Assembly (NCBI GenBank): GCA_019359215.1
Contig: JAHHHS010000020.1
Span: 26,738-90,737 of the forward strand
Direction of reading: 5' to 3'
DNA length: 64,000 nt
From: Nostoc indistinguendum CM1-VF10
GTDB lineage: Bacteria > Cyanobacteriota > Cyanobacteriia > Cyanobacteriales > Nostocaceae
The position numbers were made by a program, and so were the translations under genes. Positions 46,486 to 55,754 of the stretch are shown here, in pieces. Under the pieces are notes generated by a model. It did not search any database. It was not told the origin of the DNA and saw only the letters and a list, made by a program, of their open reading frames with translations. Position 1 is the stretch's first letter; every line of letters begins with the position of its first letter.

Positions 46486-48345
46486 ATGGCCAGAAGGGAG
46501 GTAAATCTGGAAGTGAAGCAAGAGATCAAAGCGATGATGCATCGATACGGGCAGATGCTCCGATATCCACTGCGCTACTGGCGCACCTTAATAGTAATCC
46601 TCGCTCTCACGGCTGGCACTTCAGCCACCGCAACACTTCAACCTTGGCCAATGAAACTTCTGGTGGATTATGCCTTCGGTCAAGCAGTTATTCCCCCGCA
46701 AGTTCGCTCGTTCTTGGGGACTTTTAACCTGGCAGTTACACCATCACTGCTGGTTGTTGTTGCTGCTGTTTGTAGCCTGGGACTCTATGCTTTAAATGCT
46801 ACCTTGGAAACTAGCGTTAGCTGGGCCTGGAGTGCTGCCGGGCAAGGTATGGTCTACGAAATGGCGCAGAAACTTTTCTATCGTTTGCAGCGCCTTTCAC
46901 TGCTATTCCATAACCAACGGACTGTCGGTGATTCCCTTAGCCGTCTGGCCGGAGATGTCTATTGCGTTTATACCCTGAGCAGTGCTTTGCTAATTTCACC
47001 TGTGCAGTACCTGCTGACGCTAGTAACTATTAGCATCGTCGCCTGGAACCTAAATCCTTTACTAATGCTACTTTCGCTTTTCGTGGCGCCAATAATGGGT
47101 GGTTCAGCCCTTGTTTTTGGTTCCCGACTCAAGCGCCGAACAAAACTTAACCGCGAAGCTCAATCGCGCCTCACGAGCTTTGTCCACCAAACAGTCACAG
47201 CCATCCCCATGATCCAGGCATTTGGGAGAGAGAGTTACAATACCCGACAGTTTGAACATTTAGCCGCAGACGCAGTTATTCTCTCACAACGCGAAACTCT
47301 GCTCAAGAGTATTTACGGTGTGGCAAATGGGACTGTGACAACCATCGGGACTGCGATTGTTTTGTATGTGGGCGGGCAGCAGGTATTATTGGGGGCTATA
47401 AGTATCGGCAGCCTGCTCGTCTTCTTAGCATACCTACAGTCTATACAAGGAGCATTTAAGGGGCTATTTGGTATCTACGGGAGCCTGAAGTCCGTAGATG
47501 CCAATATAGATAGAGTGTTAGAGATTTTGGATGCTAAAGATGGCGTGCAGGATGCTCCTGGTGCCAGACCATTACCAGTTCGTCCGCCGGGAGGACGCGG
47601 ACACATATATTTAGAGAAAGTCACCTTCGGTTACGAACCTAACTATCCCGTCCTCCAAGAAGTTACCTTGGAAGCGCGACCGGGAGAAACGATCGCCCTA
47701 GTAGGCGCCACAGGTGCTGGTAAGAGTACACTGGTTTCCCTAATTCCCCGCTTTTTTGACCCTTGGCAGGGACGAGTTCTCTTTGATGGGGTGGATGTAC
47801 GAGGTGTGCAACTGGAAAGCCTGCGCAAGCAGATTGCCCTAGTGCTGCAAGAGCCGTTTTTGCTGCCGCTCTCGGTGGCAGAAAACATTGCCTACGGATG
47901 TCCTGAAGCAAGTCTGGAGAAGATTGTAGCAGCAGCCAAAGCGGCCAAGGCGGACGACTTTATTGAACGGTTGCCCCAAGGTTATGACACCCTGATTGGC
48001 GAAAGAGGATCACTCCTCTCCGGAGGACAGAAACAGCGACTAGCGATCGCCCGCGCTCTGCTTAAGGATGCGCCAGTACTGATTCTCGATGAACCTACTT
48101 CTGCCCTGGATGCCCAAACTGAGAATTTACTGCTGGAAGCTTTAGATCGCCTAATCGAAGGAAGAACTACATTTATCATTGCCCATCGACTTTCTACGAT
48201 TCAACGAGCAGATCGAATTGTGGTTCTGGAGCAAGGAAAGGTTGTGGAGATGGGAACACACGAAGAATTGCTGGCTGTCCGTGGTTTCTACCAGCGTCTG
48301 CACTCCTTGCAGTTTCCTGAATCGCCGCAGGAGGTCGTTCTATGA
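46486..48345 (+). CDS. ABC exporter half-transporter, first of a pair
   Basis: 619 residues. Six-helix membrane domain at about 30-330 and a nucleotide-binding domain at about 365-600. Walker A GATGAGKST, Q-loop LVLQEPFLL, signature LLSGGQKQRLAIARAL, Walker B VLILDEPTSALD and H-loop IIAHRLST are all intact. Its TGA overlaps the ATG of the next transporter (ATGA, 4 bp). The neighbours suggest lipid-linked glycan or polysaccharide export. Probably a heterodimer with the next gene product, though homodimers are possible. Confidence 0.9.
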   Translation: MARREVNLEVKQEIKAMMHRYGQMLRYPLRYWRTLIVILALTAGTSATATLQPWPMKLLVDYAFGQAVIPPQVRSFLGTFNLAVTPSLLVVVAAVCSLGLYALNATLETSVSWAWSAAGQGMVYEMAQKLFYRLQRLSLLFHNQRTVGDSLSRLAGDVYCVYTLSSALLISPVQYLLTLVTISIVAWNLNPLLMLLSLFVAPIMGGSALVFGSRLKRRTKLNREAQSRLTSFVHQTVTAIPMIQAFGRESYNTRQFEHLAADAVILSQRETLLKSIYGVANGTVTTIGTAIVLYVGGQQVLLGAISIGSLLVFLAYLQSIQGAFKGLFGIYGSLKSVDANIDRVLEILDAKDGVQDAPGARPLPVRPPGGRGHIYLEKVTFGYEPNYPVLQEVTLEARPGETIALVGATGAGKSTLVSLIPRFFDPWQGRVLFDGVDVRGVQLESLRKQIALVLQEPFLLPLSVAENIAYGCPEASLEKIVAAAKAAKADDFIERLPQGYDTLIGERGSLLSGGQKQRLAIARALLKDAPVLILDEPTSALDAQTENLLLEALDRLIEGRTTFIIAHRLSTIQRADRIVVLEQGKVVEMGTHEELLAVRGFYQRLHSLQFPESPQEVVL

Positions 48346-50153
48346 AATTGTGGTGGCTGCGACTGGCACATTACGCCCTGGTTCGTTGGCGCGGACTCAC
48401 CTTTGTAATGCTGCTAATGCTGATTAATGTGGGGCTGAATGTACTCAAGCCCTGGCCTTTGAAGTTGATCGTTGATTCCGTCCTAAATAACCAATCGCTG
48501 CCAAATAGCGTCGTTTGGCTCAAAAGCTTGCCTAGTAGTGAATCCAACATTCAGTTGCTCGGTTGGTTAGTAGGTGCCACAATCGTTCTATTTTTATCCA
48601 GTGAAGGGGTTCGGCTTATACAGGAATATGTTGGAGCTGGTGTTGGTAGCCAGATGGTTTATGACTTAGGAGCAGCACTGTTTGATCGCTTACAGCATCT
48701 TTCTTTGAGATTCCACAACCAGCAGCGCGCTGGCGATCTTGTTCGGCGAGTCATGACTGACAGCATCTGTATTCAGAATCTGGCGATGGCGGTTTTTCTG
48801 CCCGTGCTTACTTCCTTGGTGAATTTGGTAGCAATGTTTGCCGTAATGTGGCAGATTGATCGCTTCCTTTCCCTGCTCTCGCTTCTAGTTGCTCCTCTAA
48901 TAATGTTACTCATTTGGGTCTTTAACCAGCCCATGACTGAGCGAACCTATGAGTATCAACAATTTGAAGGTGAGATCGTGGCGTTGAGCGAGCAGACCTT
49001 GACAGCGCTACCGATTATTCAAGCATTCGGACGTGAAGCACACGAAGATGAGCGCTTTCGCCACCTGTCTCAAAAAGCCCTCCAAGCTTATGTACGCTCT
49101 ATCCTTGCCCAAATGCAATTCAAAGTTGGGGTGGGAGGGGTAACCGCAGTAGGAACAGCAGCAATCATGGCTTACGGCGGCTTCCAGGTTCTAGATGGGT
49201 CGCTCTCAATTGGTTCTTTACTGGTTTTTCTCTCTTATCTCTCCTCCCTGTACGTGCCAATGGCGACTCTAGCTTATATGTCGTCCAGTTTCGCAGCAGC
49301 AGCAGCTAGCGCTCGGAGAGTACTAGAGGTTTTGGATGCTCAAGATAGGGTGCAGGATGCCCCCGGTGCTAAACCATTGCCATCTCGTCCCTCGGGAGGA
49401 CGCGGACACATCTATTTAGAGAAAGTCACCTTTGGTTATGAACCTAGCTATCCCGTCCTCCAAAAAATTACCCTAGAAGCGCGACCAGGAGAAACGATCG
49501 CGCTAGTAGGCGCAACAGGTGCTGGCAAAACTACCCTAGTCTCGCTGATTCTCCGATTTTTTGACCCTTGGCAGGGACGAGTCTTTTTTGATGGCGTGGA
49601 TGTCCAAAGTGTGCAACTGAAAAGCCTGCGCGAGCAGATTGCCCTCGTACTGCAAGAGCCGTTTTTGCTGCCGATAACGATCACAGAGAACATTGCCTAT
49701 GGCTGCTTAAATGCTAGCCGCGAAGCGATCGTCAAAGCCGCCCAAGCTGCGAATGCTGACACCTTTATTCAACGATTACCTCAAGGTTATGACACGGTAA
49801 TTGGTGAGCGCGGAGCCACACTTTCAGGAGGCGAGAAACAACGGTTAGCGATCGCCCGCGCCCTGCTCAAAGATGCTCCAGTGCTAATTCTGGATGAACC
49901 CACCTCTGCCCTGGATGCTCAAACCGAGTTTCTATTGCTGGAAGCATTAGAGCGACTGATGGCAGGACGGACTACGTTTATTATTGCCCATCGCCTCTCG
50001 ACAATTCAACGAGCTAACCGAATCGTAGTTTTGGATGAGGGGAAAGTAGTAGAGATGGGAACTCACGAGGAGTTGCTAGCGGTAAGTGGCTATTACAAGA
50101 AGCTGTATAAATTACACTTCGGCTCAACTCAACCATGCGATCTGCGATCGTGA
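48342..50153 (+). CDS. ABC exporter half-transporter, second of a pair
   Basis: 603 residues with the same layout: membrane domain at about 15-315, ATPase domain at about 350-590. Walker A GATGAGKTT, signature TLSGGEKQRLAIARAL, Walker B VLILDEPTSALD and H-loop IIAHRLST are intact, so both sites of a heterodimer would be canonical. The ATPase part and the linker before it (QDAPGAKPLP) are strikingly like the previous gene, while the membrane domains differ. Confidence 0.9.
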   Translation: MKLWWLRLAHYALVRWRGLTFVMLLMLINVGLNVLKPWPLKLIVDSVLNNQSLPNSVVWLKSLPSSESNIQLLGWLVGATIVLFLSSEGVRLIQEYVGAGVGSQMVYDLGAALFDRLQHLSLRFHNQQRAGDLVRRVMTDSICIQNLAMAVFLPVLTSLVNLVAMFAVMWQIDRFLSLLSLLVAPLIMLLIWVFNQPMTERTYEYQQFEGEIVALSEQTLTALPIIQAFGREAHEDERFRHLSQKALQAYVRSILAQMQFKVGVGGVTAVGTAAIMAYGGFQVLDGSLSIGSLLVFLSYLSSLYVPMATLAYMSSSFAAAAASARRVLEVLDAQDRVQDAPGAKPLPSRPSGGRGHIYLEKVTFGYEPSYPVLQKITLEARPGETIALVGATGAGKTTLVSLILRFFDPWQGRVFFDGVDVQSVQLKSLREQIALVLQEPFLLPITITENIAYGCLNASREAIVKAAQAANADTFIQRLPQGYDTVIGERGATLSGGEKQRLAIARALLKDAPVLILDEPTSALDAQTEFLLLEALERLMAGRTTFIIAHRLSTIQRANRIVVLDEGKVVEMGTHEELLAVSGYYKKLYKLHFGSTQPCDLRS

Positions 50154-50209
50154 GTTTGCAAACAGGTGGTTAGAAAACTAGCAAGATTTCTGTTTAAAGA
50201 GTTTGATCA

Positions 50210-50905
50210 ATGAAGTATTGCATTGTTAATGGAGATGATTTTGGTGCTAGTCAAGGAATTAACAGTGGCATTGTTGAAGCCCACTGTAACGGAGTCCTAA
50301 CTAGCACGAGCTTAATGGTGAATATGCCAGCGAGTGAGGAAGCAGCTATCTTGAGCCGTAAACTACCCGAACTGAGCGTTGGTTTGCATGTAAATATCAC
50401 AACCGAGGATGGTGAATTAGCAGTCGATCTAACTGCTCCGGATCAATGCCGTGCCGAACTAAATCGTCAATTGAAACGCTTTCAAGAGCTAATAGGGCGT
50501 CTACCTACTCATCTTGACTCGCATCATAACATCCATCGCTCTCCTCAATTACTGCCCCACTTCGTTAATTTAGCGCAGCAATATCAATTGCCATTAAGAG
50601 AACATTCTCCGGTTCGTTATTTCTCCAGCTTTTATGGGCAATGGGATGGAGAGATGCACTTGGAGCAGATTAGCGTGGAAAATTTAGTCCAAATGCTAGA
50701 AACCGAAGTTCGGGAAGGGTTTACCGAATTGAGTTGCCATCCAGGTTACGTCGATCCAGAGTTTTCATCAACCTATGCGATCGAGCGAGAAACGGAATTG
50801 CAAACGCTTTGCAGTCCAATCGTCAGAAGCAAGCTCACAGAACTCCAGATCAAACTTATAGGCTTTCAAGAACTCGGCAATTTTCTAGTAAACCTATCAG
50901 GTTAG
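50210..50905 (+). CDS. ChbG/HpnK (YdjC) family carbohydrate deacetylase
   Basis: 231 residues. MKYCIVNGDDFGASQGINSG (metal-binding DD), VGLHVNITTEDG, THLDSHHNIH (His ligands) and ELSCHPGYVDPEF are hallmarks of the YdjC-fold deacetylases, which include ChbG (chitooligosaccharides) and HpnK (hopanoid lipid N-deacetylation). In this operon it likely deacetylates a GlcNAc-type residue of the exported glycan or glycolipid (inference). A ribosome-binding site for the next gene (GGAGGGAAG) lies directly after it. Confidence 0.88.
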   Translation: MKYCIVNGDDFGASQGINSGIVEAHCNGVLTSTSLMVNMPASEEAAILSRKLPELSVGLHVNITTEDGELAVDLTAPDQCRAELNRQLKRFQELIGRLPTHLDSHHNIHRSPQLLPHFVNLAQQYQLPLREHSPVRYFSSFYGQWDGEMHLEQISVENLVQMLETEVREGFTELSCHPGYVDPEFSSTYAIERETELQTLCSPIVRSKLTELQIKLIGFQELGNFLVNLSG

Positions 50906-50921
50906 TTGGGAGGGAAGTATT

Positions 50922-52172
50922 ATGTCCATCGTTGTTATCTCCCCAGCAAACGTCGTGACCTTCCCAGAAGGAGGTGGCCATTTCTGGGTTTATATGCAAT
51001 ATGTGCAGGGGCTGCGGCAGTTGGGATGTGAGGTGTACTGGCTAGAGCGCTTCCACAGCAGTGGCGATCGAGAGCGGGATAAATTTATGCTCTCAACATT
51101 TTACCAGCGTATGGAACGCTATGGACTTAGTGGAAAGATCATCCTTTACTCAGACCAGAACGCGGTATCCAATCATGACAGCGAGTATGAATACATCGGA
51201 GTTTGGTCATCAAAGGCACAGGCAATCTTTCGGCAAGCAGACCTTTTACTAAACTTTTACTACGGTATTCATCCAGCTTTGCTTTCATGTTTTCGTCGAA
51301 CTGCCTTAATAGATATCGATCCAGGTTTATTACAATTTTGGGTAACAGTTGGACAGCTCGTCGTACCCCCACACGATTATTACTTTAGTACTGGTGAAAC
51401 TGTTGGCACACCTAGCGCTAAGTTTTCGGATTGTGGTTTGACTTGGATGCGAATTCGACCACCAGTGTGTCTTGAGTTGTGGCCATATGTTTACAATCCC
51501 AACAGCGAAGCATTTACAACTGTCTCCGGTTGGTGGGGCAATGATGGCAAAGGGGAATGGATTACGGACGGGCAGGATATCTGCTACGAGAACAACAAGA
51601 GAGTTTCTTTCATGCAATTTGTGGAACTGCCGCGCCTAACCGACCAAGTGCTTGAGCTGGCGCTGTGTTTGGGTGAGGGAGATGTAGAAGATGACCAAAG
51701 CAGAAAAGAGCAAAGCTGGCAAGCCAACAATCCCGTACCGCGTGATGTTACTGATTATAAAGGAGATGCAGAGGATCGGGAGGTGCTGGAAAGCTATGGT
51801 TGGCGGGTGCGTCATGCCTACAAAATGTCTGGCAGTCCAGATAGCTATCAATCCTACATCCAAATGTCGCGAGGAGAGTTTAGTTGCGCTAAACCTTCAT
51901 GCATGAACTTTCAAAATGCCTGGATTAGCGATCGCACCCTCTGCTATTTGGCAAGCGGGAAACCTGTTGTTGTTCAACATACTGGGCCGAGTTCCTTTCT
52001 ACCCGATGGCGAGGGGATGTTCCGATTTTCGACGCTTACTGAAGCAGCTGATGCTTTAGCAACAATAAATACCAATTATGAAAAGCACTGTCGAGCAGCA
52101 AGGGAAATTGCTGAAACATATTTTGAAGCTAAACAAACTTTAGGTGGCATCCTAAATTCTGCTCTTAAATGA
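50922..52172 (+). CDS. GT-B-like glycosyltransferase, paralog 1 of 4
   Basis: 416 residues. GGGHFWVYMQYVQGLRQLGC near the N-terminus (Gly-rich nucleotide loop and helix) and SRGEFSCAKPSC ... ISDRTLCYLASGKPVVVQHT, FLPDGEGMFRFSTLTEA at the C-terminus define a family shared with the next three genes. A unique acidic insert lies at about 245-285. The layout suggests a GT-B glycosyltransferase with the sugar-nucleotide site in the C-terminal half. Its TGA overlaps the ATG of the next gene by 4 bp. Confidence 0.78.
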   Translation: MSIVVISPANVVTFPEGGGHFWVYMQYVQGLRQLGCEVYWLERFHSSGDRERDKFMLSTFYQRMERYGLSGKIILYSDQNAVSNHDSEYEYIGVWSSKAQAIFRQADLLLNFYYGIHPALLSCFRRTALIDIDPGLLQFWVTVGQLVVPPHDYYFSTGETVGTPSAKFSDCGLTWMRIRPPVCLELWPYVYNPNSEAFTTVSGWWGNDGKGEWITDGQDICYENNKRVSFMQFVELPRLTDQVLELALCLGEGDVEDDQSRKEQSWQANNPVPRDVTDYKGDAEDREVLESYGWRVRHAYKMSGSPDSYQSYIQMSRGEFSCAKPSCMNFQNAWISDRTLCYLASGKPVVVQHTGPSSFLPDGEGMFRFSTLTEAADALATINTNYEKHCRAAREIAETYFEAKQTLGGILNSALK

Positions 52173-53386
52173 TGTATGGAGTGAACCCAATGATCCTTTC
52201 TTTTGACTATCCATCTGCTACTCGGGGAATAGTCGTCGTCTGGGGTATGCTGGCATCCTTCCCATTTGGGGGCATGACCTGGCAAGTGCTCCACTATCTA
52301 GCAGGCTTACGGCGGTTAGGTTTCGATGTATGGTACGTCGAGGATACCGACAGCGAACTATTAGATCCCATTACTTTCTGCTGGCATACCTCAGAATATT
52401 CAGCAAATGTGCGCTATATTGCCCAATACATGGATAGTATCGGTTTAGGCGATCGCTGGATTTTTCGTCCTCCAGGAGTGCGAGATGTAAGCCTTGGAGC
52501 ACGTAACTTAATCGGATTGGCAAAACTATACAAGGAAGCGGACGCAGTTATCAATCTATGTGGATACCATCCCCTACGGACTGAGCACGACGATATAGCC
52601 TGTCTTATATATTTACAAACTGATCCGATGGTTGATCAGATTAAAGTAGCCGAGAATGACGCTCAAAAGATTGAGCAACTTGATGCTTACAATTACTTAT
52701 TTACCTATGGCGAGAATCTTGGAGCACCCGACTGTCTTGTACCCGTTGATCGATACCAGTGGCATCCGACGCGACCACCAGTTTGCCTCGATTGGTGGTT
52801 TACCGATAGTCCACCAATTTTAGACTCAGCTCTGACAACTATCTCAAACTGGGAGCATTGGGACAATGATATTGTTTGGCATGGAGAGAAGTATTACTGG
52901 CGCAAAGACCGAGAATTCCGGCGCTTCATAGACCTGCCGGCAAAGTCTTTGCTACCGCTTGAGCTTGCTCTTGAAGGTATTAATGCTCAAGAGGAAGCTG
53001 AAATGATTAATCGTGGTTGGCGGATTGTTTATGCTAGGGCATTATCCGATCCGATCGCCTATCGTAACTATATTTGTGCCTCTCTAGGTGAGTTCACTGT
53101 TACAAAGGATCAGTATGTTCGTCCTCGCACTGGCTGGTTCAGCGATCGCAGTGTCTGCTATTTAGCAGCAGGTCGTCCTGTGATCACCCAAGAAACAGGG
53201 TTTAGCAAGTTCTTGCCGACAGGAAAAGGATTATTTGCATTCAACACTATGGAGGATATTCTAGCGGCAGTGGACGTGATCGAAAGCGACTACGAAGGCA
53301 ATTGCCGGGCAGCTCGTGAAATTGCCTTAGAGTATTTTGCCGCAGAGAAAGTGATTGGCAGTCTCATGGAGCGAGTGGGGTTATAA
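52169..53386 (+). CDS. GT-B-like glycosyltransferase, paralog 2 of 4
   Basis: 405 residues, or 398 from the ATG at 52190. GGMTWQVLHYLAGLRRLGFD, SLGEFTVTKDQYVR, GWFSDRSVCYLAAGRPVITQ, ETGFSKFLPTGKGLFAFNTM and AAREIALEYFAAEKV are shared with paralogs 1, 3 and 4. It differs in the middle of the protein, where acceptor specificity would be expected. It is followed by paralog 3 after 2 bp. Confidence 0.78.
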   Translation: MMYGVNPMILSFDYPSATRGIVVVWGMLASFPFGGMTWQVLHYLAGLRRLGFDVWYVEDTDSELLDPITFCWHTSEYSANVRYIAQYMDSIGLGDRWIFRPPGVRDVSLGARNLIGLAKLYKEADAVINLCGYHPLRTEHDDIACLIYLQTDPMVDQIKVAENDAQKIEQLDAYNYLFTYGENLGAPDCLVPVDRYQWHPTRPPVCLDWWFTDSPPILDSALTTISNWEHWDNDIVWHGEKYYWRKDREFRRFIDLPAKSLLPLELALEGINAQEEAEMINRGWRIVYARALSDPIAYRNYICASLGEFTVTKDQYVRPRTGWFSDRSVCYLAAGRPVITQETGFSKFLPTGKGLFAFNTMEDILAAVDVIESDYEGNCRAAREIALEYFAAEKVIGSLMERVGL

Positions 53387-53388
53387 GC

Positions 53389-54546
53389 ATGGCACGCATT
53401 GTTGTTTGCGGATATATGATTCGACATCCAGTAGCTGGTAATCTCTTAGCCTACTTTCACTATCTATTAGGGCTACATCATCTAGGACATGAAGTTGTAT
53501 ACCTGGAGGAAAGTGGCTGGTCTGAGTCCTGCTATAATCCAATCACCCGCAATTACAATGATGATCCCCACGTTGGCCTTCACGCAGTCCAGACACTAAT
53601 AAACACCTATGGCGTGAATGCAACAGTGTGTTATGTAAATCGGGACACAGGAACCATCTACGGTGCAGATTGGGAAGAAATAAAGCAGATGCTCAAAAGG
53701 GCGGATCTGCTATTAAATATCGGCGGAGTTTGCTGGTTACCTGAATTTCTTTTATGTAAACAGCGAGTATTAATCGATATGGACCCATTCTTTACTCAGA
53801 TTGGGACGTTCGCTACCGAGGGCCGCAACGAGTATCACGCCTACTTTAGTTATGGCGTTAATATTGGGCAACCCAATTGCGGCATACCGAGGGATGGAAT
53901 TGAATGGCTCCCCACTGTACCGCCCGTTGTGCCAGAGATATGGATGGAAAATAGTGGCGAAGAACGTGCAGATTCACCATTCACTACAATTGCCAATTGG
54001 AATGCTTATGGAGGCGTGACTTACAAAGGTGAGCATTATGGGCAGAAAGATCAGGAATTCATGCGCCTGCTGGAACTCCCTAGTTATTGTTCGCAGAAAC
54101 TTGAACTCGCTCTTGCCGGTAGGAACGCAGAAATAGCAGAGGTTGCGAAATCTTTACAGGCAGCAGGTTGGTTAGTTAAAGATGGCAGGGAAATTAGCGC
54201 TAGTCTGTCAACATACAGAACTTATTTGATTGGCTCCCGTGGAGAGTTTAGCGTTGCCAAACAAGCTTATGTCAAAAGCCGTAGCGGTTGGTTTAGCGAT
54301 CGCACTGTCTGCTATCTCGCCGCCGGTCGTCCCGCCATCTTACAAGATACCGGATTTAGCGATTGGTTACCAACGGGGCAAGGTGTGCTGGCATTTTCAT
54401 CCTTGGAGTCAGCCGTAGGCTGCATAGAGCGCGTCAATAAAAATTATCAGGCTCACTCTCAGGCAGCACGGGAATTAGCCGAGCAATTCTTCAGTTACAA
54501 AGTGGTACTACCTCGACTACTGGAGACAGTTTTAATCATTTTTTAG
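53389..54546 (+). CDS. GT-B-like glycosyltransferase, paralog 3 of 4
   Basis: 385 residues. AGNLLAYFHYLLGLHHLGHE, SRGEFSVAKQAYVKSRSGWF, SDRTVCYLAAGRPAILQDTG and DWLPTGQGVLAFSSLESA are the shared blocks. The ATG lies 2 nt after the preceding stop, implying coupled translation. The middle contains LLNIGGVCWLPEF and IDMDPFFTQIGTFATEG, matching the IDxDPxF segment of the other paralogs. Confidence 0.78.
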   Translation: MARIVVCGYMIRHPVAGNLLAYFHYLLGLHHLGHEVVYLEESGWSESCYNPITRNYNDDPHVGLHAVQTLINTYGVNATVCYVNRDTGTIYGADWEEIKQMLKRADLLLNIGGVCWLPEFLLCKQRVLIDMDPFFTQIGTFATEGRNEYHAYFSYGVNIGQPNCGIPRDGIEWLPTVPPVVPEIWMENSGEERADSPFTTIANWNAYGGVTYKGEHYGQKDQEFMRLLELPSYCSQKLELALAGRNAEIAEVAKSLQAAGWLVKDGREISASLSTYRTYLIGSRGEFSVAKQAYVKSRSGWFSDRTVCYLAAGRPAILQDTGFSDWLPTGQGVLAFSSLESAVGCIERVNKNYQAHSQAARELAEQFFSYKVVLPRLLETVLIIF

Positions 54547-54588
54547 AGCTAATACATTTAATCAAAACATTTAACAAATTTAAAATAG

Positions 54589-55728
54589 GTGATTATTATT
54601 TTTGCTAGTGCTATCGGTCGATTTCCCATAGGGGGCAACGCTTGGTCTGACCTGCAATACCTTCTGGGTCTGCGTGCGCTTGGGCATGATATCTTCTACT
54701 TGGAAGAATGCGGATCAGAGTCGTGGGTTTATAACTGGGAAACCGAGCAAATCACGACGGAGTTAGACTATCCCACAAGTTATGTTAAAAACTGCCTAGA
54801 ACCCCTTGGTTTCAAAAATAAATGGATTTACCGAACTGACGAGCATTCAGTCGGTATGCAGATTGACAAGTTGCGCGACATTTGCTCTCAAGCTGATTTA
54901 ATGATTGTTCGTGGCTCACCACTTTCTGTTTGGAGAGATGAGTATAGATGGCCGCATCGCCGCATCTACATTGACGCTGATCCAGGTTTTACTCAGATTA
55001 ACATTGCTGGCGGGAATTCGGAATTAGCCCAGACAATTGAACATTGCGATCGCCTGTTCACGATTGGGCAACGCATTGGTTCCCAAGACTGTCTCATCCC
55101 CACAAACGGGAGGCATTGGCTAAAGACATTACCTCCAGTAGCACTGCCTTACTGGCCAACATCTGAAGACAATGACACCGCCCCCTTCAGTTCGATTATG
55201 CAATGGCACAGTTATCGGGAGGTGGTATACCAAGGAGTCACCTACGGCAACAAGGATAAAGAGTTCTTAAAGTTTATTCATATACCGCAACTCACTAAAC
55301 AGCAGTTTCGGATTGCATTAAGCGGCGGCTTTCCTGATGAACTATCGCAGTCCGGCTGGGATGTGATCCCTGGATGGATTGCGTCCTTTACACCAGAGTC
55401 CTATCAGAAATTCGTCCAAGCATCCCGCGCTGAGTTTGGAGTAGCAAAACAGGGTTATGTTGCTACAAAGGGTGGCTGGTTTAGCGATCGCAGCGTCTGT
55501 TATCTGGCTTCGGGCAGGCCAATTCTAGTTCAAGACACAGGCTTAAGCGATTGGCTACCCATAGGAGAAGGGATTTTAACTTTCCGCGACCAAAAGGAGG
55601 TAGTGAACGGTGTAGAAGCCATCAACACTGACTATGAACGACATCGGCAAGCAGCACGGAGGTTAGCAGAGGAATATTTTGACTCAGATAAAGTTCTTTC
55701 GTCTCTTCTAGAGGCGGCAATGAATTAA
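54589..55728 (+). CDS. GT-B-like glycosyltransferase, paralog 4 of 4
   Basis: 379 residues from a GTG at 54589; the family start (IIIFASAIGRFPIGGNAWSD) requires this codon, and no ATG lies upstream in frame. IDADPGFTQIN, SRAEFGVAKQGYVATKGGWF, SDRSVCYLASGRPILVQDTG and DWLPIGEGILTFRD are shared with paralogs 1-3. A 42-bp gap separates it from paralog 3, and a good RBS (AGGAGATAT) for the next gene follows its stop. Confidence 0.76.
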   Translation: MIIIFASAIGRFPIGGNAWSDLQYLLGLRALGHDIFYLEECGSESWVYNWETEQITTELDYPTSYVKNCLEPLGFKNKWIYRTDEHSVGMQIDKLRDICSQADLMIVRGSPLSVWRDEYRWPHRRIYIDADPGFTQINIAGGNSELAQTIEHCDRLFTIGQRIGSQDCLIPTNGRHWLKTLPPVALPYWPTSEDNDTAPFSSIMQWHSYREVVYQGVTYGNKDKEFLKFIHIPQLTKQQFRIALSGGFPDELSQSGWDVIPGWIASFTPESYQKFVQASRAEFGVAKQGYVATKGGWFSDRSVCYLASGRPILVQDTGLSDWLPIGEGILTFRDQKEVVNGVEAINTDYERHRQAARRLAEEYFDSDKVLSSLLEAAMN

Positions 55729-55754
55729 CTGTCATTGAGTATAGGAGATATATT

